This document shows positions 1-6,369 of a stretch of DNA of 11,192 nucleotides, piece by piece. The notes under the pieces are model-generated. The model ran no database searches. It saw only the letters and a program-made list of their open reading frames with translations, and had not been told where the DNA came from. The position numbers and the translations under genes are program-made. Position 1 is the first letter of the stretch. Each line of letters starts with the position of its first letter. This DNA is from Chloroflexota bacterium (GTDB lineage Bacteria > Chloroflexota > Anaerolineae > J102): the NCBI GenBank assembly GCA_024276255.1, contig JAJRXO010000016.1:1-11192 (forward strand). Reading direction: 5' to 3'.

Positions 1-1
1 C

Positions 2-265
2 ATGCGGCGAAAGAGTTTCCGTCGCTATCTGCAATCCTATTATGACGAATACATCGAGCATTTGAGCGCCATCATTGCTGAAGGCAAAGAGGCCGGTGTG
101 TTCCACGCCGACGATCCCCGTGCAGCAGCGTTTGCGCTCGCCGCTGCGACCGAAGGCGCCATCCTGTTGGCCGCTCTGGGCCTGACAGAAGACAACTGGG
201 GGCCAGAGGTCGAACGGGTATTGAGCTTCATCATTCAGGGATTACAAACCCAGGACCCTGAGTAA
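2..265 (+). CDS. TetR/AcrR-family transcriptional regulator, 3' end only (C-terminal ligand-binding domain)
   Basis: Only the last 87 codons are in the window; the DNA-binding helix-turn-helix half lies to the left, and the Met at base 2 is probably internal. The visible part is all-helical and reads like the end of a TetR ligand/dimerisation domain: an amphipathic YYDEYIEHLSAIIAEGKEAG helix, a D-P-R-A-A-A-F turn, an alanine-rich helix (ALAAATEGAILLAAL) and a final VERVLSFIIQGL helix. In known TetR proteins this domain binds a small ligand and releases the N-terminal domain from its operator. It lies 51 bp upstream of an ABC exporter operon on the same strand, so it is inferred to regulate that operon and itself. 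The family call rests on the helix pattern without the diagnostic HTH, so it is likely rather than certain. Confidence 0.7.
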   Translation: MRRKSFRRYLQSYYDEYIEHLSAIIAEGKEAGVFHADDPRAAAFALAAATEGAILLAALGLTEDNWGPEVERVLSFIIQGLQTQDPE

Positions 266-276
266 CCAGGGTCTGG
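250..276 (+). terminator. Hairpin across the tetR stop codon, possible weak terminator or attenuator
   Basis: GACCCTG (254-260) and CAGGGTC (267-273) form a perfect 7-bp stem with the 6-nt loop AGTAAC. CCA (250-252) and TGG (274-276) extend it past a one-base bulge. The TetR stop codon lies in the loop. A T-rich stretch (277-290) follows but is interrupted by other bases, so termination would be weak. It could set the ratio of regulator to exporter transcripts. Function is inferred. Confidence 0.35.
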
Positions 277-287
277 TTCATTCTGTT

Positions 288-310
288 TATACATTCCAGG
301 CAAACGAGGG
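288..310 (+). promoter_or_regulatory. Possible weak -10 element and SD for the ABC operon
   Basis: TATACA at 288-293 matches the -10 consensus at 4 of 6 positions, but no convincing -35 hexamer lies 16-18 bp upstream. The SD GAGGG (306-310) sits six bases before the ATG at 317 and supports that start. If the promoter is real, transcription would begin near base 300 and this 51-bp gap would be the natural place for a TetR operator, though no clear dyad operator is visible. The SD is well supported, the promoter is not. Confidence 0.3.
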
Positions 311-316
311 AAAACC

Positions 317-1042
317 ATGACTCAGGACGCACTTATTCAACTCCAGCATGTCAACAAGGATTATCAGATGGGCGATGTCACTGTGCATGCCCTGCGCGAC
401 ATGAATCTGGACATCGCCACCGGTGAATTCATCGTCTTACTGGGGCCGTCTGGCTCGGGCAAGACCACCACGCTCAATGTCATCGGCGGCCTGGACAGGC
501 CCAGCAGCGGCGTCGTCAGGGTGGCTGGCGCCGATATTACAGCCTACAACAATAAACAGCTCACCCAGTATCGGCGTCAGAATGTAGGCTTCATATTCCA
601 GTTTTTCAATCTCATTCCCACGCTCACAGCCGGTGAGAACGTGGAATTCGCCCTGGCGCTGGTGCAAAAAGATGGCCGCCGGCTGCGAGACAGGGCCCGC
701 GAGTTGCTCGACATGGTTGGGCTGGTCGACCGCGCCGATCATTTTCCCTCGCAGCTATCCGGGGGGGAGCAACAGCGTGTGGCCATTGCCCGCGCCCTTG
801 CCAATCAGCCGCCGGTGATCCTCTGTGACGAACCCACCGGTAATCTCGATGTGGAGACCGGCCAGCGGGTGTTGCAGGTGATGCGGGATCTGAGCCGGGA
901 GCACAGCACCACGGTCGTGCTGGTCACGCACAACAGCGCCATTGCCCCCATGGCCGATCGGGTGGTGCGGCTGCACAGCGGCGGCATTGCCGATATCACC
1001 CTCAACGAGACCCCGGCACCTGTTTCAGAGTTGAGCTGGTGA
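317..1042 (+). CDS. ABC transporter ATP-binding protein, LolD/MacB type
   Basis: This 241-residue nucleotide-binding subunit hydrolyses ATP on the cytoplasmic face to power the FtsX-type permease encoded next. All ABC motifs are intact: Walker A GPSGSGKT (43-50), Q-loop glutamine Q95 in FIFQFFNLIP, signature LSGGEQQR (147-154), Walker B VILCDEP with D171 and catalytic E172, D-loop NLD (176-178) and switch histidine H205 in VLVTH. The FQFFNLIPTLTAGENVE segment and the length are typical of the MacB/LolD/FtsE-like group that pairs with FtsX-domain permeases. In that group the transporter usually works by mechanotransmission, exporting or extracting substrate, rather than by import. The SD GAGGG lies six bases before the ATG. 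The gene ends 8 bp before the permease start, so the two are surely co-transcribed. The substrate cannot be read from the sequence. Confidence 0.93.
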   Translation: MTQDALIQLQHVNKDYQMGDVTVHALRDMNLDIATGEFIVLLGPSGSGKTTTLNVIGGLDRPSSGVVRVAGADITAYNNKQLTQYRRQNVGFIFQFFNLIPTLTAGENVEFALALVQKDGRRLRDRARELLDMVGLVDRADHFPSQLSGGEQQRVAIARALANQPPVILCDEPTGNLDVETGQRVLQVMRDLSREHSTTVVLVTHNSAIAPMADRVVRLHSGGIADITLNETPAPVSELSW

Positions 1043-1050
1043 GGTGAGAA

Positions 1051-3411
1051 ATGAACATCATTTGGCGTAAAACCTGGCGCGATCTCCTCAGCTCCAAGGC
1101 ACAGAGCATCGCTCTTATCATCATTGTCGGCCTGGGCGTTGCCAGCCTCATCTCCATGGCCGGGGCGTATCGCGACCTCTCTACTTCTTATCAGGCCACC
1201 TATGAAACCCTGCATTTTGCTGACGTCAGTTTCAGCGTGCAAATGGCGCCGGCCGCGGTCGTCGATGAAGTGGCCGCCCTGCCCGAGGTGCAGGCTGTGA
1301 CCGGCCGTCTGGTCATCGACAGCGGTTACGTGCTGCCGGACGATGAACCCATCCGTACCCGGCTGATTGCCGTCTCGCCGCAGGGGATGCCGGCAGTGAA
1401 TGCCCTATATCTGAAACAGGGCCGGTTCCTGCGCCCCGACGATCGCCGTGCAGCCGTGGTGGAGACCAACTTTGCCGAGTATTATGGTCTGCAGGTCGGC
1501 GATGAAGTTACCCCCATCATCAACGGGAAGAAGACCCCCTTGCAGATCGTGGGCATCGGATCCAGCCCCGAATACCTGGTTGTGAGTGCCAGCAAGCAGG
1601 ATATCCTGCCCTCCCCACGTACCTTTGCCGTACTTTTTGTCTCGTTGCCCGAATTGCAGGAGATGCTGGGGCTCGGGGATCAGATCAACAACGTGAACCT
1701 GATATTTGCCGATGGCGCCGACGGTGCCACTGTGATCAAAGAGGTGGAGCGTATTTTGCAGCCTTATGGCCTGAGCGAAACCGTGCCCCACGACGAAGTT
1801 CCCTCGCACGCGGCACTGCAAATGGATCTCGACGGCTTCCGCGAAAGCGCCAATGTCATGGCCTTTCTGATGATGTTCGTGGCGGCCATGGCCATGTATG
1901 CCATGCTCAGCCGCCTTATCTGGTCGCAACGACCGCAGATCGGGCTCATGAAAGCATTGGGGTACAGTGATTCCACGGTCATGTGGCATTATCTTACCTT
2001 CACCCTGCTGATTGCCATCGCCGGATCGCTGCTGGGCATCCTCCTGGGCATGCCCCTGGCCCGTACCATCACCACGACCTACGCCACCGAACTGGGCATT
2101 CCGCTGGTGCGGAGCAAGTTTTATCCGGATCTATTGGCCACGGGTGTGTTGATGAGCCTGTTCTTCGCTGTATTGGCTGGTATCAGCCCGGCGCGGGCTT
2201 CGGCGCGCCTGGCTCCGGCCGCAGCCATGCATCTCGATCCGGCTACAGCACTGACCAAAGGCCGTGTTTCTATTTTCGAGCGCTGGATTCGAGTGCCCCT
2301 CAGCCTGCGCATGCCCCTGCGCGACGTGTTTCGCATGCCGCGACGTAGCCTGACCACTGCCCTAGGCATCATTCTCAGCTTTGTGCTGTTGCTGGTTGGG
2401 CTGGGCATGATGGATTCCATGAACTACATGCTGGATCGCAATTTCAAGACCATCGAACGCTGGGACGCCCTCGTTCTCTTTAATGCCCCGCAAACGGAGA
2501 ATGTGCTGGATAAGATCAAAGCGATCGATGGCGTGAAAAAGGTGGAAACCACTTTGCAAATCCCGGTGCGTCTGCAGGCTGGTGGCCTGGAAGAAGCTGC
2601 CTATCTGGTGGCGTTGCCGGTTGATTCGCAGCTGCACGCCCTGCAATTACCATCCAACCAGAGTCCTGCCGAGGCCCTGCGGGGGAATCAGATGGTCCTC
2701 ACAAATTACCTGGCCGACAAGCTCTCCCTGAAAGCCGGCGACACCATTACGGTGCAGAGCCCCCTGGGATCGCAGGAGTTTACATTCAGCGCTACGACCG
2801 ATGAGATAGGTGGTGGCATCGCCTATGCTTCCTTCGATACCATTCAGAGCATGAGCGGCATGCCCGTGCCCATCTTCAACAGCCTGTACATTACCCTCGA
2901 CACAAACAAGGTAAAAGCAGCCAAGCAGGCGCTCTATCACATTCCGGGCGTGGCCAGTGTGCAGATCAAGCAGGACGTGCTGAAAGACTGGCAGGGCATG
3001 ATGGGACTCTTCTACGCTTTTGTGGGCGTGATTTTCATCTTTGCCTTTGTCATGGCTTTTGCCCTGCTCTTCAACGCCATGACCATCAATGTATTGGAGC
3101 GCCAGCGTGAGTTTGCCACCATGAGGGCCATCGGCGCCAGCGACGGACTGATTGCTCGCCTGGTGCAGCTGGAGATCATCATCATGTGGCTGGCAACGCT
3201 GGTTCCGGGCCTGCTTATCGGCTGGTGGGCCAATGCCGGTTTTGTGAGCACATTTAATTCCGATCTCTTCGTCTTTATACCCTACATCAAGCCGGCGACC
3301 TTTGCCACAACGGCTCTCGTCATTTTGCTGACCATGGTGCTCTCAGCTATCCCCGCCATTCGCCACATCAACCGGCTTGATCTGGCCGAGGCCACGAAGA
3401 TCATCACCTGA
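1051..3411 (+). CDS. ABC transporter permease with two FtsX domains
   Basis: This 786-residue inner-membrane protein is the partner of the ATPase just upstream. By eye it has about eight membrane helices: residues 17-39, 268-290, 312-334, 362-384, 434-456, 652-680, 705-728 and 749-771. A large extracytoplasmic MacB-like domain follows the first helix (about 45-265) and a second one follows the fifth (about 460-645). Each FtsX core carries the usual cytoplasmic coupling segment, SQRPQIGLMKALGYS (292-306) and ERQREFATMRAIGAS (683-697), so the protein is a tandem duplication of the four-helix unit. One chain could supply both halves of the permease. The SD GAGGTGA (1041-1047) overlaps the ATPase stop codon, which indicates translational coupling. 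No adaptor of the HlyD/MacA type is encoded nearby. It may export a lipid, peptide or drug; nothing in the sequence decides which. Confidence 0.9.
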   Translation: MNIIWRKTWRDLLSSKAQSIALIIIVGLGVASLISMAGAYRDLSTSYQATYETLHFADVSFSVQMAPAAVVDEVAALPEVQAVTGRLVIDSGYVLPDDEPIRTRLIAVSPQGMPAVNALYLKQGRFLRPDDRRAAVVETNFAEYYGLQVGDEVTPIINGKKTPLQIVGIGSSPEYLVVSASKQDILPSPRTFAVLFVSLPELQEMLGLGDQINNVNLIFADGADGATVIKEVERILQPYGLSETVPHDEVPSHAALQMDLDGFRESANVMAFLMMFVAAMAMYAMLSRLIWSQRPQIGLMKALGYSDSTVMWHYLTFTLLIAIAGSLLGILLGMPLARTITTTYATELGIPLVRSKFYPDLLATGVLMSLFFAVLAGISPARASARLAPAAAMHLDPATALTKGRVSIFERWIRVPLSLRMPLRDVFRMPRRSLTTALGIILSFVLLLVGLGMMDSMNYMLDRNFKTIERWDALVLFNAPQTENVLDKIKAIDGVKKVETTLQIPVRLQAGGLEEAAYLVALPVDSQLHALQLPSNQSPAEALRGNQMVLTNYLADKLSLKAGDTITVQSPLGSQEFTFSATTDEIGGGIAYASFDTIQSMSGMPVPIFNSLYITLDTNKVKAAKQALYHIPGVASVQIKQDVLKDWQGMMGLFYAFVGVIFIFAFVMAFALLFNAMTINVLERQREFATMRAIGASDGLIARLVQLEIIIMWLATLVPGLLIGWWANAGFVSTFNSDLFVFIPYIKPATFATTALVILLTMVLSAIPAIRHINRLDLAEATKIIT

Positions 3412-3419
3412 TTCAGCAC

Positions 3420-3474
3420 AAAAAAGAAGACGGACTGTAATGGTATCCCGGGATGCCATTCGGTCCGTCTTCTT
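3420..3474 (-). terminator. Long two-part hairpin, intrinsic terminator for the lpd-lipA operon, probably bidirectional
   Basis: Bases 3424-3435 pair perfectly with 3463-3474 (AAGAAGACGGAC / GTCCGTCTTCTT, 12 bp). An internal loop of 3 and 2 bases leads to a second stem, 3439-3449 with 3450-3460, 11 pairs including one G-T; the innermost pairs must open to form a loop. Six A bases at 3420-3425 read as a U-tract directly after the stem on the minus strand, which is the classic intrinsic terminator layout for lipA transcripts, about 145 nt past the lipA stop. On the plus strand the stem begins 12 bases after the permease stop but is followed only by TCTTCTTG inside and after the stem, so it is weaker there. 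It sits between two converging operons. Confidence 0.85.
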
Positions 3475-3506
3475 GTGATGCCGTTGTTGGGCGGCAACAG
3501 CATCGA

Positions 3507-3594
3507 AGGGAGGTGATGTCAAATGTCAGGAGGCAAGCCCCATTGTTTTTCCAGCGATTCAAGACGCATCGCGGGGCGACTGAAGGAATGCTAA
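3507..3594 (+). CDS. Possible 23-codon small ORF with a near-perfect SD
   Basis: The sequence GAAGGGAGGTGATG (3506-3519) contains GGGAGGTGAT, almost the full complement of the 16S rRNA 3' end. An ATG follows at 3523, giving a 23-residue frame that ends with TAA at 3592-3594. The predicted peptide is MSGGKPHCFSSDSRRIAGRL plus KEC: basic, with no membrane helix and no recognised family. It lies just downstream of the strong hairpin at 3420-3474 and opposite the lipA 3' untranslated region, and no promoter is visible between the hairpin and the SD. The only argument for a gene is the ribosome-binding site, so it may be chance. Confidence 0.2.
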
Positions 3595-3618
3595 CCAATG
3601 CAAGGGCATCTGTCAAAT

Positions 3619-4569
3619 TCAGGCTGCGGCCGGGGCGGGCCGTCGTGGCACCAGCCGCGCCTGGCCGTCGGCATGATATGACGAGCGCACCAGAGGCGCC
3701 GACTCCACCCAGCGGAAGCCCAGAGAGCGGGCGATATCCCGCAACTCGCTAAATTCCTGCGGCGTGTAATAGCGTTCGATGGGCAGATGGTAGCGGCTGG
3801 GTTGCAGATACTGGCCGATGGTAATGATGTCGACGTCGATGGCCCGCAGATCTTTCATCACCTGGATGATCTCTTCCCAGCGCTCGCCCAGGCCCACCAT
3901 TAATCCCGATTTAGTGAGCGCATCGGCATCCATCTCCTTGGCGCGGCGTAGCACTTCGAGTGTGCGCTGGTATTTGGCCTGGGGACGGACACGGCGATAA
4001 AGGCGGGGTACGGTTTCGGTGTTGTGGTTGAGGATCTCCGGGTGCTCGCGCATGACGGTGGCCAGTGCTTCGGCGCTGCCCATAAAATCGGGGATCAGCA
4101 CCTCGATCGTACAACCGGGCACGAATTCACGTATTTTGCGGATGGTGGCGGCAAAGATGAATGCCCCGCCATCGGGCAATTCGTCGCGATTGACCGAGGT
4201 CAGCACCGCATGTCGCAGTTGCATTTGCTGCACCGAGCGCGCCACGCGCAGCGGCTCCAATACATCCACCTTTTGGGGACGGCCGGTTTTGATCTTGCAA
4301 AAGCCGCAAGAGCGGGTACAGGTGTCGCCCAGCAATAGAAATGTGGCGGTGCCGCGACCCCAGCATTCGCCCATGTTGGGACAGCCAGCTTCTTCGCATA
4401 CCGTATGCAGTGATTGCGAGTGTACCAGCCCGTGCACCTCTTTGAATCGGTGGTTGTGCGGGACAGGGACGCGCAGCCAGTCGGGCCGACGGCCGCGGGT
4501 AAGTTGTTCTTTATGCCAGTTGTGGCGGGGCGGATTGGGATCCAGCTCGATAGGCAGAGATTGGGTCAT
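3619..4569 (-). CDS. lipA: Lipoyl synthase (radical SAM)
   Basis: This 316-residue cytoplasmic enzyme inserts two sulfur atoms into the octanoyl chain on carrier proteins such as E2 subunits and GcvH, making the lipoyl cofactor. Both [4Fe-4S] clusters can be read. The auxiliary cluster motif is C-x4-C-x5-C (C58, C63, C69 in CEEAGCPNMGEC), and the radical SAM motif is C-x3-C-x2-C (C84, C88, C91 in CTRSCGFC). The C-terminal RSSY (295-298), whose serine ligates the auxiliary cluster in known LipA, is present. Length and order match the family throughout. It lies 50 bp downstream of lpd on the same strand. The ATG has no close SD; a GGAGG lies about 30 bases upstream with no in-frame start nearer to it, so translation may depend on lpd. 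No octanoyltransferase gene (lipB, lipM or lplA) is in the window. Confidence 0.97.
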   Translation of the reverse strand: MTQSLPIELDPNPPRHNWHKEQLTRGRRPDWLRVPVPHNHRFKEVHGLVHSQSLHTVCEEAGCPNMGECWGRGTATFLLLGDTCTRSCGFCKIKTGRPQKVDVLEPLRVARSVQQMQLRHAVLTSVNRDELPDGGAFIFAATIRKIREFVPGCTIEVLIPDFMGSAEALATVMREHPEILNHNTETVPRLYRRVRPQAKYQRTLEVLRRAKEMDADALTKSGLMVGLGERWEEIIQVMKDLRAIDVDIITIGQYLQPSRYHLPIERYYTPQEFSELRDIARSLGFRWVESAPLVRSSYHADGQARLVPRRPAPAAA

Positions 4570-4619
4570 GGCATATTGTCGGGAGATGAGGGAAGGTCCT
4601 CCTGTCGCCGGGAAGCCAA

Positions 4620-6011
4620 TCAGGAATGAATCGCGTGGCCCAGAGCAGCATGGGCCGCTTCCATGATGGTTTCGGAAAGGGTGGGATGGGCATGTACGTT
4701 GCGGGCGATTTCGGCCGGGGTCAGCTCCATCATGCGGGCCAGACTCAGCTCGGGCAGCAGCTCCGTCACCTCGGGGCCGACCATGTGCACGCCCAGGATC
4801 TCGCCATAACGGGCGTCGACCACCAGCTTGATGAAGCCCTCGCGTTCACCGAGCCCCAACGCCTTGCCGTTGGCCTGGAATGGGAACTTGCCCACGCGTA
4901 CTTCCAGTCCCTGCTCCTGCGCCTGAGCTTCGGTGAGGCCCAGGCTGGCCACCTGCGGTGAGCAGTAGGTGCAGCGGGGCATGTTATCATACGATTCAAT
5001 GGGCATGGTTTCCACACCGGCGATAGTCTCGGCCGCTACGATACCCTGGGCGCTGGCTACATGGGCTAGCGGCAGTTTGCCGGTGAGATCTCCGATGGCG
5101 TAGATGTGCGGCACGTTCGTTTGCATCACGTTGTTGACCGTCACCCAGCCCCGTTGCGTTTCCACGCCGGCATTCTCCAGGCCGACATCCTGGCTGTTGG
5201 GGCGGATGCCGATAGCGATCAGCACCTGATCAGCTTCCAGGCGTTCTTCCGCGCCACTTTCCATGTGCTTGAGCCGCATCCGCACACCAATGCCATCGGC
5301 CTCGATCTGTTCGGTGCGGGTGTGGACACGCAGGTCAATTCCCTGCTTGCGGAATGCCTTTGCCACCACGGCTGCCACCTCTTCGTCCTCATTGGGCAAC
5401 ACATGGGGCAACATCTCCACCACCGTCACATTCACTCCATAACTGCGGTAGACATAGGCGAACTCCATGCCGATGGGGCCTGCCCCCACAATGACAATGG
5501 AATGCGGCAGGTCTTTTTGCACAATGGCATGACGGTAGGTGAGCACCCGTTTGCCATCCACTTCCACGCCCGGTAATACCGCCGCCCGTCCTCCCGTGGC
5601 CAGGATGATGTTGGCGGCTGAGTAGGAAGTTTCACTAACCGTGATCGTGTGGGCATCGCTTAACACACCCAGGCCATTGATGACATCGATGCCATTCTTT
5701 TTCATTAAAAAGCCAATGCCCTTGACGAGGCGATTACTCACCTGGCGACTCCGTTTGACAGCCACACTGTAGTCCACTTCAAGTTGCTGGAAGCGGAAGC
5801 CGAATTCCTTGCCCCGTGCCAGCAGATGCATGATATCGGCATTGCGGATCAGGGCCTTGGTGGGAATGCAGCCCCAGTTAAGGCAGATACCGCCCAGATT
5901 TTCTTTTTCGACCACAGCAGTTTTCAGGCCCAGCTGGGCCGCCCGGATGGCAGCCACGTAGCCGCCGGGACCGCCGCCTAAAACTAAAACATCATAATCA
6001 AAGGAGGCCAT
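4620..6011 (-). CDS. lpd: Dihydrolipoamide dehydrogenase (E3), FAD-dependent
   Basis: This enzyme re-oxidises dihydrolipoyl groups of 2-oxo acid dehydrogenase or glycine-cleavage complexes and passes electrons through FAD to NAD+. From the chosen start it has 463 residues. It begins MASFDYDVLVLGGGPGG, the FAD-binding Rossmann motif at the usual distance from the N-terminus. The redox disulfide is in GGICLNWGCIPTK (C43, C48), a second Rossmann motif GAGPIGMEF marks the NAD site, and the catalytic HAHPTLSE near the C-terminus supplies H442 and E447. An upstream in-frame ATG at 6053 would add 14 residues (MTRTSHLIPLRVNP) not typical of the family. The promoter at 6066-6094 would then leave almost no leader, so 6011 is preferred, although no SD is clear for either. 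It is the first gene of an operon with lipA. No E1 or E2 subunit is nearby, so its complex is encoded elsewhere. Confidence 0.96.
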   Translation of the reverse strand: MASFDYDVLVLGGGPGGYVAAIRAAQLGLKTAVVEKENLGGICLNWGCIPTKALIRNADIMHLLARGKEFGFRFQQLEVDYSVAVKRSRQVSNRLVKGIGFLMKKNGIDVINGLGVLSDAHTITVSETSYSAANIILATGGRAAVLPGVEVDGKRVLTYRHAIVQKDLPHSIVIVGAGPIGMEFAYVYRSYGVNVTVVEMLPHVLPNEDEEVAAVVAKAFRKQGIDLRVHTRTEQIEADGIGVRMRLKHMESGAEERLEADQVLIAIGIRPNSQDVGLENAGVETQRGWVTVNNVMQTNVPHIYAIGDLTGKLPLAHVASAQGIVAAETIAGVETMPIESYDNMPRCTYCSPQVASLGLTEAQAQEQGLEVRVGKFPFQANGKALGLGEREGFIKLVVDARYGEILGVHMVGPEVTELLPELSLARMMELTPAEIARNVHAHPTLSETIMEAAHAALGHAIHS

Positions 6012-6065
6012 AGGATTTACTCGCAGAGGTATGAGATGGGAAGTTCGAGTCATTGATAGAGCACC

Positions 6066-6094
6066 ATTATAGCACGCGAGGCCACAGTTGCCAG
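6066..6094 (-). promoter_or_regulatory. Extended -10 promoter of the lpd-lipA operon
   Basis: Read on the minus strand, TGCTATAAT (6074 down to 6066) is a perfect extended -10 element. CTGGCA (6094 down to 6089) matches the -35 consensus at 4 of 6 positions with a 17-bp spacer. Transcription should start near 6059, giving a leader of about 48 nt to the ATG at 6011. This is the best sigma70-like promoter in the window and the reason for preferring the shorter lpd reading frame. Confidence 0.65.
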
Positions 6095-6167
6095 AAAAAG
6101 TTGTTTTATCGCATACTTAACTCAGTGACTATCCAGTTCCGCATTCATTTTCTGGCTTTTGGCTCAA

Positions 6168-6267
6168 GGTAAACCGGTAAACAAGACAAGTAAACCAGCA
6201 GGTCAGTAGACAGTAAACCTGTCCGGTTGGGGTGGCGTCATCCCGGTTTTCCGGTTTACGGGTTTCC
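6168..6267. repeat. GTAAAC hexamer array, putative operator in the divergent intergenic region
   Basis: Four direct copies of GTAAAC (6169-6174, 6177-6182, 6190-6195, 6213-6218) and one inverted copy GTTTAC (6254-6259) lie within 91 bp. The first pair forms tandem 8-bp units (GGTAAACC then GGTAAACA). The 15-mer GGTAAACCGGTAAAC (6168-6182) recurs inverted at 6246-6260 with 13 of 15 positions matching, so the array is also a large dyad. Copies 1, 3 and 4 are 21 and 23 bp apart, close to two helical turns. The array lies between the lpd promoter and the Usp-DUF389 gene. This layout suggests cooperative binding of a repressor or activator, but the regulator is unknown and function is inferred. 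The rest of the 6012-6369 gap holds no gene. Confidence 0.5.
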
Positions 6268-6322
6268 TGGACTACAAACGGTCATTGCCCGCTGAGTTGA
6301 TGATAATCAGGATGACAATAGC

Positions 6323-6351
6323 TGTACAGTCGCCTTACTTAATAATACACT
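6323..6351 (+). promoter_or_regulatory. Weak promoter candidate for the Usp-DUF389 gene
   Basis: TGTACA (6323-6328) and TACACT (6346-6351) each match the -35 and -10 consensus at 4 of 6 positions and are 17 bp apart in a locally AT-rich patch (TTACTTAATAATACA). The transcript would start near 6358 with a leader of only about 12 nt. Other registers in the same patch, such as TAATAC at 6343-6348, are possible. The direct evidence is modest. Confidence 0.25.
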
Positions 6352-6369
6352 CCTCCCTGTACTCCCTCC

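Noticed and set aside
1405..1989. 194-codon minus-strand frame inside the permease gene
   Set aside because: It is His- and Gly-rich with no family features and lies opposite a clear membrane protein gene. The frame is open because of codon bias on the other strand.
3453..3752. 99-codon plus-strand frame covering the terminator and the 3' end of lipA
   Set aside because: It starts inside the hairpin and its second half is antisense to lipA; the composition (Pro, Arg, Gly, Ala) is that of a shadow frame.
6168..6267. GTAAAC repeats as a short CRISPR-like array
   Set aside because: The units are 6-8 bp with irregular spacing of 8 to 36 bp and one is inverted. There are no uniform spacers and no cas genes.
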